A DNA stretch of 64,000 nucleotides from Strobilurus pachycystidiatus (GCA_019915135.1 JAHLMK010000003.1:2294001-2358000); one strand, 5' to 3'. Shown: positions 22,579-34,018, numbered from the stretch's first letter. Made by a program: numbers and translations. Notes: a model not told the origin generated them from the letters alone.

Positions 22579-23666
22579 ATGCCAGCTAAGGCCACGGAAC
22601 AGAGCGTTGTATTGACGCATCCCAAGGTATCTTGTGGTGAAGTCACACTCTCTTGTATGCCTGACATTGAGCAGGGGTCTAGCGTTACCGTTCTCTTATA
22701 TGGCGCGAGTGTGGTGTCGTGGCAGTCCACAACCCAGCGCAATACAGAGCTAACCGAGCGGCTATTCGTGTCCGGCAAGGCTGCCCTGGACGGAACGAAA
22801 CCTGTCCGAGGAGGAATCCCAGTCATCTTTCCGTGCTTTGGGGCACCGACCCATCGCGAGCACGCCCGCCTGGGCCAGCACGGCTTTGCGAGAAACACAG
22901 TCTGGAGCTGGGGTGGCATAACCACTGACGACGAAGCTAGTGTCTCTGTGAAGCTGAGTGAGCAATGCGATTCGCTAGGCTGCGCTAAGAACTATAGCTC
23001 ATGTCACTTCTCTCAGCGTTGGAACCTACCGAGGCAACCAAGGCAGTCTACGAACGACCGTTCAAGCTGACATACGTAGTCACTCTCTTTGAGTTCAGTC
23101 TCAAGACGGAATTACATGTCGAGAACACATCAGCGTCCAGTCTCTTCCCCCCGGACGCGCTGGAATTCCAGGCACTATTCCACAACTACATCAGGGCACC
23201 ATCTAGCGAAGTCCTTGTCGGCCCATTGAAGTCTCTTAGCTACTATGACAAGACTGAATCCACCGATGAGGCCCGATCGACCCCCAAGGTGGAGACGCGT
23301 GCTGGTGTTGACGTGAAGAAGTTCACGGATTCCGTGTATGAGAACGCGGGCGGCAAGTACGAAGTCACCTGGCCTGGAGGTGGATTGGACATATCCGTGG
23401 AGAATCTGAGTGATGTCGTGGTCTGGAACCCGCAAGCCGAGGCGGGTGGGAAGATTGGCGACATGGAAGATGGTGGATGGTAAGATTTTCTCATCTATCT
23501 GTGATGCTATACGCGCTAAAAAGATACTCGATCATGTAGGGAGAGGTTCGTCTGCGTGGAACCAGGATCCGTGAGAGGGTTCGTCAAGCTGGATCCTGGA
23601 AAGACATGGATTGGGCAACAGACCTTGTCTGTGGTACATGAAGAGCGCCGGATGACCTCTCTCTGA
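22579..23666 (+). CDS. glucose-6-phosphate 1-epimerase (aldose 1-epimerase family)
   Basis: Interconverts the alpha and beta anomers of hexose 6-phosphates in the cytosol. The ATG at 22579 opens MPAKATEQSVVLTHPKVSCG. Family hallmarks are SGKAALDGTKPVRGGIPVIF (substrate loop), then FGAPTHREHARLGQHGFARN with the conserved HGFAR, then LEFQALFHNYI with the second conserved histidine. VWNPQAEAGGKIGDM leads to the last exon CVEPGSVRGFVKLDPGKTW, and the stop is at 23664-23666. Two introns (about 22959-23019 and 23480-23539) splice cleanly. It resembles yeast YMR099C and is intact at the usual length of about 300 residues. Confidence 0.9.
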
Positions 23667-23813
23667 GCCGAACTAAAGCGTGAATTTGGAAGGATACTAC
23701 ATACTTGCATGCAATTGTGAAATATAGACAAGAATGTTAAGTACTCAATATTCAATGGTCAATACTGCACGCAATGATCGGCTGCATCAAAACGCCTCTT
23801 TTCTTTTGATCTC

Positions 23814-25228
23814 ATGTACGATACGATCTATCCTGCGGACTCAGTCGAATTCTGTCCTCACGAAGGGCTATACGACATATTTGTCGTTGGGACATATAAG
23901 CTAGATGACACTCAGGACAGTTCCTCGTCTCAAACCCACCAGCAGCGTCGCGGGCAATGTCTTGTCTTTCGCATGAATGAGGAAGAGACTGACTTGTGAT
24001 TCATTCTACACTTCGCACCATCCACTGAAAATGACCGCTATTACAACTCAGTGAGAAAATACAGTCTTTCGATCTACCAGCGATCCTGGACATGAAGTGG
24101 TGTGTCCTTCGCATAGGTTATGGATTATTGCCTCATGGACGTGTCCAGGTGTCACCGATCTCCAGCGACCTTGGCAGTGGCCGACTCTGAAAGCAATATC
24201 ACACTCTTTGAATGGCGTGGAGACGAGGTAGGCTCGACGAATTTCACCTGTTGCCTTGTAACTCAACGCACCTCCTCTCGAAGGATATGCTTCAAATGGT
24301 CCAGCGCATACCATGCACGTCGTCCACCGCAAACCTTTGTCTGTCCTTAGACTGGTCAAACCGCCGCACGCCCGGATCGTACGTGTGCGAAGGACAGATG
24401 CGGTCTATATACCTAAGCGTCGCTGTTTAGGTCTCTTGGATCCTTGGTGGTGTCTCTCTCGAGCGGTGACTTGTGTCTACTGCGACCAGATGCCTCTTCG
24501 GGATCCTCATTGAGCGTGGAGACAACATGGCACGCGCACGACTTTGAACCTTGGATTGCGGCTTGGAATTATTGGGACACCAACGTCGTGTTCTCTGGTA
24601 TGTCGTTTGGAATGACAATGGCATGAAGTAATTCTTGGAAGGCGGGGATGACTTGAAATTGAAAGGATGGGATGTCCGAGAAGATCTCAGCAGGCCGATA
24701 TTCACCAATAAGAGGTAAACTTCACGCTATGTTTGAGCGAGTTCACTGAGCCCTCTTCCAGGTTTAATGCGGGTATCACGACCATACAGAGTCATCCGTT
24801 CGTCGAAAATCTCATCAGTGTCGGCAGGTAAGCTTTCTCATTTGTGTTGACAGATGACTCGTTGAAGAAAGCATAGTTACGACAACTTAGTTCGTCTATT
24901 CGACACGAGAAAGCCTTCCGTCCCTCTGTGCGAAGTGGATGTGGGTGGCGGGGCTTGGCGAGTGAAGTGGCATCCCTCTCCAGAACGAAAGGGTGACCTC
25001 TTGGTGGCATGCATGCACGACGGTTTCAAAGTCCTTCACTTCGATGAAATTAACCGTGACACGAGTGCGGCGCCTTCGGTTCGGAATGGCAGTGTCGTGG
25101 CACGCTTTGACGAACACAAGTCGCTTGCGTATGGCGTAGACTGGTCATTCTCGTCTCGGGGCGGACAAAAAAGCACCATCGGAAGTTGTTCATTCTATGA
25201 TCACCTTCTACATGTTTGGACAGGATAA
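23814..25228 (+). CDS. DPH7: diphthine methyltransferase, WD40 protein
   Basis: Acts late in diphthamide synthesis on translation elongation factor 2, demethylating diphthine methyl ester before amidation. The ATG at 23814 opens MYDTIYPADSVEFCPHEGLY. WD40 blades follow across short introns: SFDLPAILDMKWCHRSPATL, CLSLDWSNRRTPGS, VVSLSSGDLCLLRPDASSG, WHAHDFEPWIAAWNYWDTNV, GGDDLKLKGWDVREDL, LISVGSYDNLVRLFDTRKPS, WRVKWHPSPERKGDLLVA. The end is SCSFYDHLLHVWTG at TAA 25226-25228. The HDFEPWIAAWN motif is typical of DPH7/Rrt2. The frame is intact. The stop lies seven bases from the convergent JAC1-like stop. Confidence 0.9.
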
Positions 25229-25235
25229 TCAGGAA

Positions 25236-26032
25236 TTACCGATTACGTTTCCACTCCTCTGCAGCTTTACCAATGCCGTCGATGTATTTCATGCGTACAC
25301 CAACCTTTTTTGCGCCAGTCCAATCCTTGTTTGCCACCAAGGTCGATACTAATTGAACGGCTTCTTGCATTTTTTCTGGGAATTCATCAGCGACAAAAGT
25401 TAGGCAATCCAAGCCTGCCGTACCATTGCTTTCTTCTGCGACTTCATCCACTTCTTCCACGGTTTCAGCCTCCTCTATAGTATCGCGTGCCATCATGACC
25501 TCGGAAAGAAATTCCATGTCTTCGAGCTTGTCTGTTTCCTCCATAGGAACGCCGTTTAAGTCTAGTATATAGTGAAGACGCGTCAAGGGATTCCGCAGGG
25601 TTTGGTACGCGTTGTTGACTCTGGAGGAGAGTTCCTGGGCCACGTCTTTGTGTTCCTTGAGAATGTTATTCTCGAAAGTGGAGCAACAAGCAGAACCGAG
25701 CTTACTGATCCTCGTGACGTCCAAGTATCGGGATGGCATGCCGCTTGTGCCCGGCGAAAACGGTTTCTCAGATCAGACTGATCCAGCATAAACTTCTCTG
25801 GATCGTAGGGCAAGCCGAGGAGAGTGAAACAGTCTATGTCGAGTGGGATACTGCGAATAGTTCCGCACTTGTTGCAGGCGGGTACGGATGATGGCAGAGG
25901 CTGCTGACACGACGGGCAAGTTTTGGGAAGCGCCAGGGAGGAGTGGAGACGAGCTCGAGGCAGGTTTCGGCGGAGAGGAGGTGCGGCGACGCGGACTGGC
26001 TGGAAAACACGTCGGGGAATGCGAGACAACAT
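25236..26032 (-). CDS. JAC1: mitochondrial J-domain co-chaperone for Fe-S cluster transfer (Jac1/HSCB)
   Basis: Binds the Isu scaffold and stimulates mitochondrial Hsp70 during Fe-S cluster transfer. The ATG at 26032 gives MLSRIPRRVFQPVRVAAPPL, an Arg-rich presequence. A CxxC pair follows (CPSCQQ, then CNKCG), as in animal HSCB and unlike yeast Jac1. The J domain reads FTLLGLPYDPEKFMLD and carries the HPD motif (QAACHPDTW). A 35-nt intron follows TSRGS. The HscB C-terminal helical domain runs from NNAYQTLRNPLTRLHYILDL to RMKYIDGIGKAAEEWKRNR, with stop 25236-25238. The length of about 250 residues is normal. Confidence 0.92.
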
Positions 26033-26121
26033 GACTGTTAGTTTGCAAGGAGGAGTGCCGGCGATCAAAGTTGCAGCGTGATTAGATTGGAGAACACGTT
26101 GTTGACGTCACACATTTCTGT

Positions 26122-27420
26122 ATGATACCCCCGCCACCACAGGCGCTCACAGTCGATGACTATTCTGCGGCGGCCGCTGCCCGACAGCGTTTCGTGAAGA
26201 AGTCGCGCTTTTCTATCTCATTTCCTAATCTTCACCACACCTTCCTCTCTTCGAACAAACTACGCTCTAGGAGCACCTCGTCCGCCTCCTCCACCAGGCC
26301 GGGAGCGTCTACTTCCAGTATCAACGAGGTAGATGAAGAGGAAGAAGATCTCACTACAGTCTTTCGTCGGCCACATACAGCAGAATATGCTGACAACTAT
26401 AACACCGCCGACCGCTACCAATGGGCCGTCCTATACGAAAACCAGAGAGGGTAAATCATCTTATTGTCTTCGAATGTCTACCAATCTAACAAGTTATGTC
26501 TAGCATGACTCTGTTTTCCACACCCTATTATTCTAAACTCTCGCTGCTCCCTTTCGATCCCTATCCTTTCACAGTCCCCACAATGTCTCATAAACGGTCC
26601 AAACAGCCAAACTATACCCTCTCTGACTACCCCCTTCCGGATGGAACCTGGCGCTGGGTGTCGAAAACCTGGATGATTGACATGCAGAGCGACTCTGGGA
26701 ATGTGCAGCATGACGGGTTCGAATACAACTGGTCTTTCCAGAAGCGTCACTGGAGCGCTCAAGTAGGCAACCTGAGCGCGGGTGGTTACGTGCGGCGCCG
26801 CAGATGGATTCGTCTCATGATGCGCCCCGGTAGAGTTAGCACTGTCGAGGAGGACATCGACCAGGTTACGACGTTGAAAAACCGCAACCTCGATGATATT
26901 CGGCGGAATCGAATATCATTGGGATCCCTCCAGTCCCCTTCTATCGTATCTGCGCTGTTGGACGATCCAACCATAGATGACGAGGTGCTGGATGCTGTGT
27001 GGTTTGGTGATGATACGAGTCTTCACTGGGCGGGTTATTGCTCGGTCATGAAGGCGATGGGGCGAGATGGTCGGAAACTAGAGCTATGGAAGCGATGGCT
27101 TGGGCTGAACCCTGAGGTTTTGAGACCTATGAAGCAGTGGACTGAGGACGAAGCTTTGCTTCCATCGCAGCGACGAGCGCCAGGCAGACCTTCTTCTTTT
27201 CAGCCACGGCGTGAACATATTCAAGTCATGCTTCAAGAACATGTCAGTGTGTTTTTTATTGTTATTGTAATATCGATCCCTTCTGACTTACGGTTCGCAG
27301 GGTGCAGACATATTGGCTTCGTTCATCTTTCCGGCTTCGCGTGCCCAGCTGTTACAAATGCTGGAAAACGTCGACCTGCTGTCTTCGATTCGATACACAG
27401 ACGCGGCACCGTCTCCGTAA
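26122..27420 (+). CDS. peroxin/dysferlin (DysF) domain protein, Spo73-like
   Basis: The ATG at 26122 opens MIPPPPQALTVDDYSAAAAA. A Ser-rich basic segment and an acidic patch (INEVDEEEEDLTTVFRR) lead to the DysF N half, YQWAVLYENQRG spliced to MTLFSTPYYSKLSLLPFDP. The DysF C half is WRWVSKTWMIDMQ and GFEYNWSFQKRHWSAQVG. A later intron (about 27244-27300) is followed by ILASFIFPASRAQLLQMLEN, ending at TAA 27418-27420. In fungi this fold occurs in peroxins (Pex23/30 families) and in Spo73, which acts in spore membrane growth. No membrane helix is seen, which favours a Spo73-type protein. The start lies 89 bases from the divergent JAC1-like start. Confidence 0.8.
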
Positions 27421-27858
27421 TGACATGACCTTGTTCTGTTTCCATTGCTCTCACCACAGTTTGTATGCGGACGTCGACAATTCTCTTCGCAGCTAATTTG
27501 AAGTAGGATTGCGATCTGATGTATGGGACCTTGTTGTTGACGTTATACGCGTATTTGCTATCTACATTCATTTTTTGACTTGAACAATTGAGCTGGCGGC
27601 ATATCCGAGTATTTTGCACAGACTAAGACTCAGACTGGACTCGAGGCCATGATTGAAGCTGAGCATCACCCGAAAAGGCAACGCCATGTGGCCGCCGTCC
27701 TTGCGCTGTCCAAATCTGGTCAGCCTCTGCACTCAACTCACTCCTCACGCTTATCATCGGCTTCCGTTTTGCTCACAAAATCCCACAAAGCTCCCTCACT
27801 TTCATCCCCAGACTCCTTCCGCTTCAGTGCGACTCGAGAGCACCGACGATACAGCATC

Positions 27859-29982
27859 ATGGATCCCGGTTTCTCGTCAGACGATGTCCGCTTTCCTCGT
27901 CCTTCCTACTCTATGGCCACTAATCCTTCGCCCAGATTGCGCCCATCGCCATCTTGATGGACGAACTGCGGTCAGAAGATGTTCAGCTACGCCTGAATGC
28001 CATTCACAACATCCCGACGATTGCCCTTGCGCTCGGGCCTGATCGCGCCCGACAAGAGCTTGTCCCATTCTTGCAGGACTCTGTCGATGATGAGGATGAG
28101 GTCCTCCTCGCTCTTGCAGAGGAGCTGGGCACTTTTGATGACTACATTGGTGGGAAAGAATACGCACACGTTTTGCTGGGGCCTCTGGAGAATCTCTCGG
28201 CGGTTGAGGAAACTCTGGTGCGAGACAAGGTGCGACGATCAGCCTATGATCCCCCAGGGCCTCTTCTGACCCGCTCCAATTAAGGCTGCGGAGTCCATCA
28301 CCAAGGTCGCCGCTGTCCTTTCTACTTCCCAGCTCGAAGAGTTCTACATACCTCTCCTGAAACGACTCTCCAGTGGCGAATGGTTCACATCCCGCACATC
28401 CTCTGCCGCCCTTTATCCCGCCTGCTACGCCAAAGTGTCACCTGCGGTACAAGACGAGCTCCGAAAGGGCTTTGCTGCTCTAGGTAGCGATGACACACCG
28501 ATGGTTCGTCGGGCGGCCGCGAAGTGGCTTGGAGTGCGTTTATCATGATACCACAAAATTCTCGCCACTAACGCGTCTCACGTAGCCTCTCTTGAAACAT
28601 TTCTCTGCGCCACATATCGTATCTGACGGGCTGCCCATATACCGCAAGCTGCAGTCGGACGATCAGGACTCCGTCAGGCTGTTGACTGTGGAAGATCTTA
28701 TTGTTATCGCCCAAAGCATGTCGCCTGTTGAGGTCAAGGATCAGCTTCTCAAGCAAATTAGAGGCAGCATAACAGACAAAAGCTGGAGAGTGCGCTACAT
28801 GGCTGCCAATCACTTCAATGAGGTCAGTCCTCTAATTGTGGTCGCTTGCACGCGAATTGACACGTCCATTAGCTCGCCGAAGCTGTTGGATTAGAGATTG
28901 TGCGCGAAGAGCTCATAAGTCACTTCGTTGCCTTGTTGAAAGACAACGAGGCGGAAGTCCGTACTGCTGCTGCTGGACAAATTCCTGGTGAGCAGCGAGA
29001 CGCGAACCTATGTCTTAGGCTAAATTAAACTCTTAGGCTTCGCGAAACTTCTGGACAGGGAGGTTATCCTTGCCCGCATCATACCTTGTGTTCGTGACAT
29101 GTCTACGGATGCTTCACAGCACGTCCGTGCTGCTCTGGCCACTCAAATCAGTGGACTTGCCCCTCTGCTAGGACGAGACCCGACAATCGAGCACCTTCTC
29201 CCTCTCTTCCTACACCTGTTGAAGGATGATTTCCCGGATGTCCGATTGAACATCATCAGTAAACTAGAGACTGTGAATACAGGTCAGTCCCCGCTTCCCA
29301 ATATCGTGCCGCTGTCCTTACCTCTTTTCTAGTGATTGGTATCGAAATGCTTTCGGAAAACCTTCTCCCCGCTATTGTCGAGCTGGCGGAGGACAAGTCG
29401 TGGAGGGTGCGCCAAGCGATCATCGAGTACATCCCTCTCCTCGCGAAGCAGTTGGGCAAACCCTTCTTCGACGAGCAACTTGGCAATCTCTGCATGTCGT
29501 GGCTCGGAGACACGGTTTTCAGCATTCGGGAGTCGGCAACCATCAACTTGAGGAAGTTGATTGAAGTGTTCGGTCTGGATTGGGCTAAGGTGGCCATCGT
29601 ACCTCGCGTGATGGGGATGGGAGCCCATCCCAACTACCTGTTCCGTATGACCACCGTGCAGGCGATCACGGTAGGATTTCCGTTAAATTGCTTTGGTCTG
29701 GACACTCATATCATTGAACAGATCATTGCTCCCGCTCTGAATCTCGAGGTCGTAACCTCTGAGATAATAGATCCTCTTCTTCAACTTGCTGCTGACGGCA
29801 TACCGAACATCCGCTTCAACGTCGCCAAGGCTCTGGAAGTACTCGGAACGACGTATGGAGGGACTCCAGATGGGAGTGCTTTGCTCGGCCAGAGAATAAA
29901 ACCTGCCTTGGACCAGCTAAGCAAGGATAAAGACGCGGACGTCCAGTATTTTGCTGCACGCGCTTTGAGGAACATCAAGTAG
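27859..29982 (+). CDS. TPD3: protein phosphatase 2A scaffold (PR65/A) subunit
   Basis: HEAT-repeat scaffold joining PP2A catalytic and regulatory subunits. The conserved start [20 protein letters not shown] begins at an exon near 27938. The most likely initiator is the ATG at 27859 (MDPGFSSDD) joined by a short intron. HEAT repeats follow throughout: [96 protein letters not shown]. The end is [20 protein letters not shown] at 29982. It is intact at about 590 residues, as in other eukaryotes. The exact first exon is inferred. Confidence 0.93.
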
Positions 29983-30617
29983 TACGTTGCATGATTGATA
30001 GATACGTTACGGCTGATTGACTGGGTATCAGGATGTAAACACGGACTGTACATTTTCCCCAACTCTTAAACATCGCTCTCGTATACCAGACCCTGAAGCT
30101 GAAGCTTGAAAGTTGGCTGTGCCTATGCTAAGGTCGATGAAGGTCTTTCTTTCTTGTCGAAGGAAAACATGGAACCCTGCCGATCTCGGTACCATGCTGA
30201 TCTCGGTATGTGTTTCATCCACCTGGCATCAGACTTTTCTGCCGGTCAAAGATGTCCGCGCGATACCACACGGTCGAATTCTGATCCTGTCACGCCGAAT
30301 TCAGTCATGAGCTTTTATCTGCTTTTGCAGGTAACAGTTCTGTCTCTTGTATTCTGATATGGACATGGCCTTGTTGGTACCTCTGTGTTCCGACATTTCT
30401 TTTGTCCCAAAATGCCGGGAAACAATACGGTGAGTGGGGTACAACGCCCAACGGAGATGACGAGAATGTTACATATGATCCAATTGATCGTATTTGTTTT
30501 CTCGCCTGATGGTCGTATATAAGAGATGTGGTTCTTGTTCCTTGTTATTCCCTTCCACGACGCCCTCCTCGGCCTCCCCAACGACTCCGGTTTTCACCCA
30601 CCCGACTTTCTTTTCCG
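29983..30617. other. intergenic, promoter side of CPL1-like gene
   Basis: About 630 bases with no supported gene. The only feature I can point to is the TATA box listed separately. Confidence 0.4.
30516..30523 (+). promoter_or_regulatory. TATA box of CPL1-like gene
   Basis: TATATAAG lies about 95 bases before the ATG at 30618, a normal distance for a regulated fungal promoter. Confidence 0.45.
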
Positions 30618-31384
30618 ATGTCACTCTTTTCACGCTTCGCAATCGTTGCTCTCTTTGTGGCGCTTATGCCCTCTGTTCTAGCCACTAATGGTAAGACCGG
30701 CAGCTCCTCCTGCTCCAGCTCTGAGTTCTGGTGCGTCTTATTGTATTTTCTTCTGGCGGCTCCGTTCATGAATGTTTGCGCAGGTACGAAAAATCGAGCT
30801 GCTGTCTTCCTCACGGTGGCGGGACCACTTCCCATCCCTCGCCCCCGTCAGGCACCTCCTGCCCGAGCACCTGGTACTGGGGCAAAGACAAGAATAGCTG
30901 CCTGCCTACTTCTCCCCCCACCAGTAGCACGCCCTCGTGCTCTGGCGGACACAGTTGGGATGACAACTCGCAATGCTGCAAGCCCCCTCACACCACTACG
31001 ACTACCCCTCCTTCCCAGCCTTCCCATGGCTACGGCAGTCACCACCAGCGGTCGGGGCTCAAGTCCCGCGCGGCCCCGCTTTGCCCCTCCAACCTTACTG
31101 CATGCCCTATTCTCGGCATGGAGGCGGGTGATTACGAGTGCATGGATATCTCCAGTGATCTCGAGGCATGTGGTGGTTGCCCCTCCCTTAACCAAGGTCA
31201 GGACTGCACTGCGATTGAGGGCGCCTGGAATGTTGCTTGCGAGAACAGGAAGTGTGTCGGTGAGTGCCCGTTTCCTCAGCCTCTTTCATGTTCGTGGCTC
31301 TGATCACCTCTGCCCACAGTCTATTCATGCGCTCTTGGCTTCATGAAATCCTATGACGGCCAGACCTGTGTCTCCATCGCCTAG
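30618..31384 (+). CDS. secreted cysteine-rich protein with CPL1-like domain
   Basis: The ATG at 30618 gives the signal peptide MSLFSRFAIVALFVALMPSV, with cleavage likely after VLA. A Ser/Thr/Pro- and Cys-rich linker follows (CLPTSPPTSSTPSCSGGHSW, then a TTTTTPPSQPS run). The CPL1-like domain begins CPSNLTACPILGMEAGDYEC and continues with DLEACGGCPSLNQGQDCTAI. It ends across the last intron with YSCALGFMKSYDGQTCVSIA and TAG 31382-31384. Regular Cys spacing implies several disulphides. The domain is named after Cryptococcus Cpl1, a secreted protein, but it is widespread in saprotrophic basidiomycetes with unknown roles. The product would be extracellular or wall-associated. Confidence 0.8.
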
Positions 31385-31606
31385 CTCTTCCATTCCATCT
31401 GTCACTTTTTAACGCTGCGTTTTGCTCTTGTGAACAATGTTTTTTCTCCGTTTATCCTTCTTGGAACACCGTGGTTACTTTTGCCGTACATACTAGGACA
31501 ATTTACATATTGGGATCGCTTGGTTTTGCATATAGTTTATTTCACTCCGTCGTCGTCGTACGCCTGTCGTACGTAGAGTGTATTCCGTATCTATTTGCTT
31601 CAATTG

Positions 31607-32266
31607 ACACCACGCGGGGACAAATATATTACCTGAGGAAAAAGAAAAGGACAAAGGTTAGGCAAAAGAAAATAAATAGCCCAGTATTTGCCCCGAGAAA
31701 TAGTCAGTATTTTACGCCTGTAAAAGGAAAGTCCAAACGTAATATTTTGCGCCGGCAATTGATTGCCTTTGTCTCGGCACAAAGGCTGAGAGAACAGCAA
31801 ACAATTGCCGCAGGAAAAGTCTTTCTTTTACCTAGGTAAAATAAAACGCCCAATGAGAGGGCGATGAGCACCCGCAGACCGGGTTCTCAGAGGCCTCTGC
31901 TTGCCACTCCCCTGCTGATGCACACCAGATGAATTTGCATGCACACCAGAGATAGATTGTGCCAAGTGGCGAGCAGAGGACGCTGAGAACCCGCTGAGAT
32001 GCTGATGGGTGCCCGCAAAGTGGGCATTTTATTTTACCTAGGTAAAAGGAAAGCTTTTTCCGCGGCAATTGTTTGCCGTTCTCTCAGCCTTTGTGCCGAG
32101 ACAAAGGCAATCAATTGCCGTCGCAAAATATTACGTTTGGACTTTCCTTTTACAGGCGTAAAATACTGACTATTTCTCGGGGCAAATACTGGGCTATTTA
32201 TTTCCTTTTGCCTAACCTTTGTCCTTTTCTTTTTCCTCAGGTAATATATTTGTGCCCGCGTGGTGT
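31607..32266. mobile_element. foldback / MITE-like element with very long terminal inverted repeats
   Basis: Two arms are reverse complements. The outer end begins ACACCACGCGGG at 31607 and pairs with the mirror sequence ending at 32266. Pairing runs through CAAATATATTACCTGAGG, a block near GGAAAGTCCAAACGTAATAT, and TTTTACCTAGGTAAAATAAA. It then continues, less exactly, through GGGTTCTCAG almost to the centre near 31935. Arms total roughly 300 bp each and look about 95 percent alike in the outer 240 bp, leaving a loop of about 60 bases. There is no transposase. The short frames in the arms are mirror images of each other, not genes. No clean target-site duplication could be fixed. Confidence 0.85.
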
Positions 32267-32282
32267 GACAAATGTCATTGTC

Positions 32283-32922
32283 ATTGTCAATGGGGAGGTG
32301 CAATCGCCTCCAAAGGCCGAGTTGTATGGTAATGTTTGGCAAGAAGATCTCTCCTGCAAGAGCGTGAAGCCGGAAAATTCCTCCTTGCTCACGTCAGATA
32401 TGGCTGAGATTAGTACCCAAAAATGGTTTTTATATATCCAGAATCATCGCCTGTTGACCATTTTTTTAAATTCCGGGGGAGAATATGTGTATTGACCTGT
32501 ACTGATGGCCTGTTCTCTAACTTCACAAAATAAATTAGAAAAAATGGTCAACAAGTGATTCTCAGTACAGGACCAGGATCATTTTCGCGTCTCAACCATG
32601 GCAATCCGTTGAGTCTGCGTGGAGAAATTTTCCGAGCAGGCGCAGTCACGATCGCGTTGTTAATTAGTGTGACACTTTGTGACATCTCGCGTCTGTAGGT
32701 CTCATGCTGTCCCATGGCAGTCTTTCCCCGGCACTGAAGGGCTCCTGCCTATATCGGTGGCTTCAGATGAGTAATATATTGTCAAAAAAGTGTGTCTAAG
32801 GTATTGGCTATGCATGTGAGGAGGTAGACCTCAGAATTACACTTGGCTTCGGGTAATCTGGTGGCTGTGCGCTGAGTCAGCCGCCGCGGGCTTGGAGGAG
32901 ATTGCACCTCCCCATTGTCAAC
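32283..32922. repeat. second, shorter inverted repeat pair (possible degraded element)
   Basis: TCAATGGGGAGGTGCAAT at about 32287 pairs with its reverse complement near 32901-32918, within arms of about 35 bases with a few mismatches (32283-32319 and 32888-32922). Inside, a second pair brackets about 100 bases: CTGTTGACCATTTTTT near 32452, and the mirrored AAAAAATGGTCAACA near 32538. This suggests another non-autonomous element next to the foldback element. Confidence 0.55.
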
Positions 32923-33191
32923 ACCGTGTCACTGTCAGACCGTGCCAGATAAACGATCACATGTCGTGACGCGTCTAGGGAAATAGAACCAAACAAACAG
33001 GTGATAAAAGCAAGTTGGACGCCACCTGCGTTCCTTCGTGCTCTACCCTCATCTGGACTCCCGCCTAAAGTCGTCGACCGTCTTTCGATAAGCCTCGCGA
33101 AGCCGCCTTTTCTTCTTTCTTGACACTGTGTGCCAGACGCCTCACCTAGCCTTTACTTGCCGAACCAAATCACCTCCCTCGTCATCTCGCC

Positions 33192-34018
33192 ATGCTCATT
33201 TCGCAATCCTTCCAGCTCGCCTTTGCCGCAGCGGCTCTCATGGCCAACCTTGTATCGCCTGCCATCGCCTCGCCTTACGCGCTTCCTCTTCCGCTGGCCA
33301 ATCGCGCAGCTGTCTATACCCCAACTCAGCCTAACACCTACATCGTCAATCGCCAAGTACCTAAAGCTGCTATGGCATTCCCAGTCGACGTCAACTCTAT
33401 AGAGCAGCGGGGCGACTCGGTCTGTGGTGATCTGCTTGCGGACTTGCTATTGATGCACAACAAAATCCGTGAGTTTTCGCCATTCCGCCTTGGGTACGTC
33501 TTCTGACACGCTCTGTCAACAGGCGATCTCTCTGAGCGAGCTCCCCAAGAAAAGGACGACCCTGCTTTCCAACAGGAATCTACGTCTGCTGTCAGCGAAT
33601 ATCAAGGATCGTTCGGCCAGTACAAAAGCCTTTTTGGTCCCCTCGGTGCCGACAAAGGTCTCGCCAACTATGACAAGCATGACGATTTGGAGACTTGCCT
33701 GAAGGACGTGATCAACCTCAACAAAAACCTCCTCACGTACCTATACGACTTGACCAACTCCCTACCCGTTCTTGGCCCTATTCTTGGCCCTAGTAAGTCA
33801 TCGACCCAGCTAGCTGATGTTGTGCCTGATTTTTCCACTCAGTTGTCTATGAAATCAAGTGCCTTCTCGATGACATACTCAACTTGACGGAGAATTTGAC
33901 TGACGGTCTTTTGAATGCCCTCAAGCCGCTCCTCAAAGCATGCATCGGCGGTTACAGTACCTTCCTGTGTGGACTGAAGCTCCCTGGACTCTGCCTCACC
34001 GGAATTCTTGGGTTGTAA
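33192..34018 (+). CDS. small secreted protein of unknown function
   Basis: I do not recognise the family. The ATG at 33192 opens MLISQSFQLAFAAAALMANL, a signal peptide. Exon 1 ends at LLLMHNKIR. Exon 2 reads DLSERAPQEKDDPAFQQEST and ends LYDLTNSLPVLGPILGP. Exon 3 is Leu-rich (YEIKCLLDDILNLTENLTDG, LNALKPLLKACIGGYSTFLC) and ends LPGLCLTGILGL at TAA 34016-34018. Both introns use GT-AG. Six cysteines in the mature part (one near VCGDLL, one in LETCLKD, one in KCLLDD and three near the end) suggest disulphides. Length is about 235 residues. Confidence 0.7.

Larger units (their letters stand above)
31385..33191. other. gene-free stretch occupied by inverted-repeat elements
   Basis: 1.8 kb between two secreted-protein genes. 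It contains the foldback element and a second inverted repeat listed separately. The remaining DNA shows no gene. Confidence 0.5.

Noticed and set aside
25583..26068. Start of JAC1 at 26068
   Set aside because: The codon there is TTG. The first ATG in frame is at 26032 and begins a good mitochondrial leader.
31471..32342. Two similar peptides encoded on opposite strands
   Set aside because: They arise because the foldback element arms are reverse complements. No start context, family or domain.
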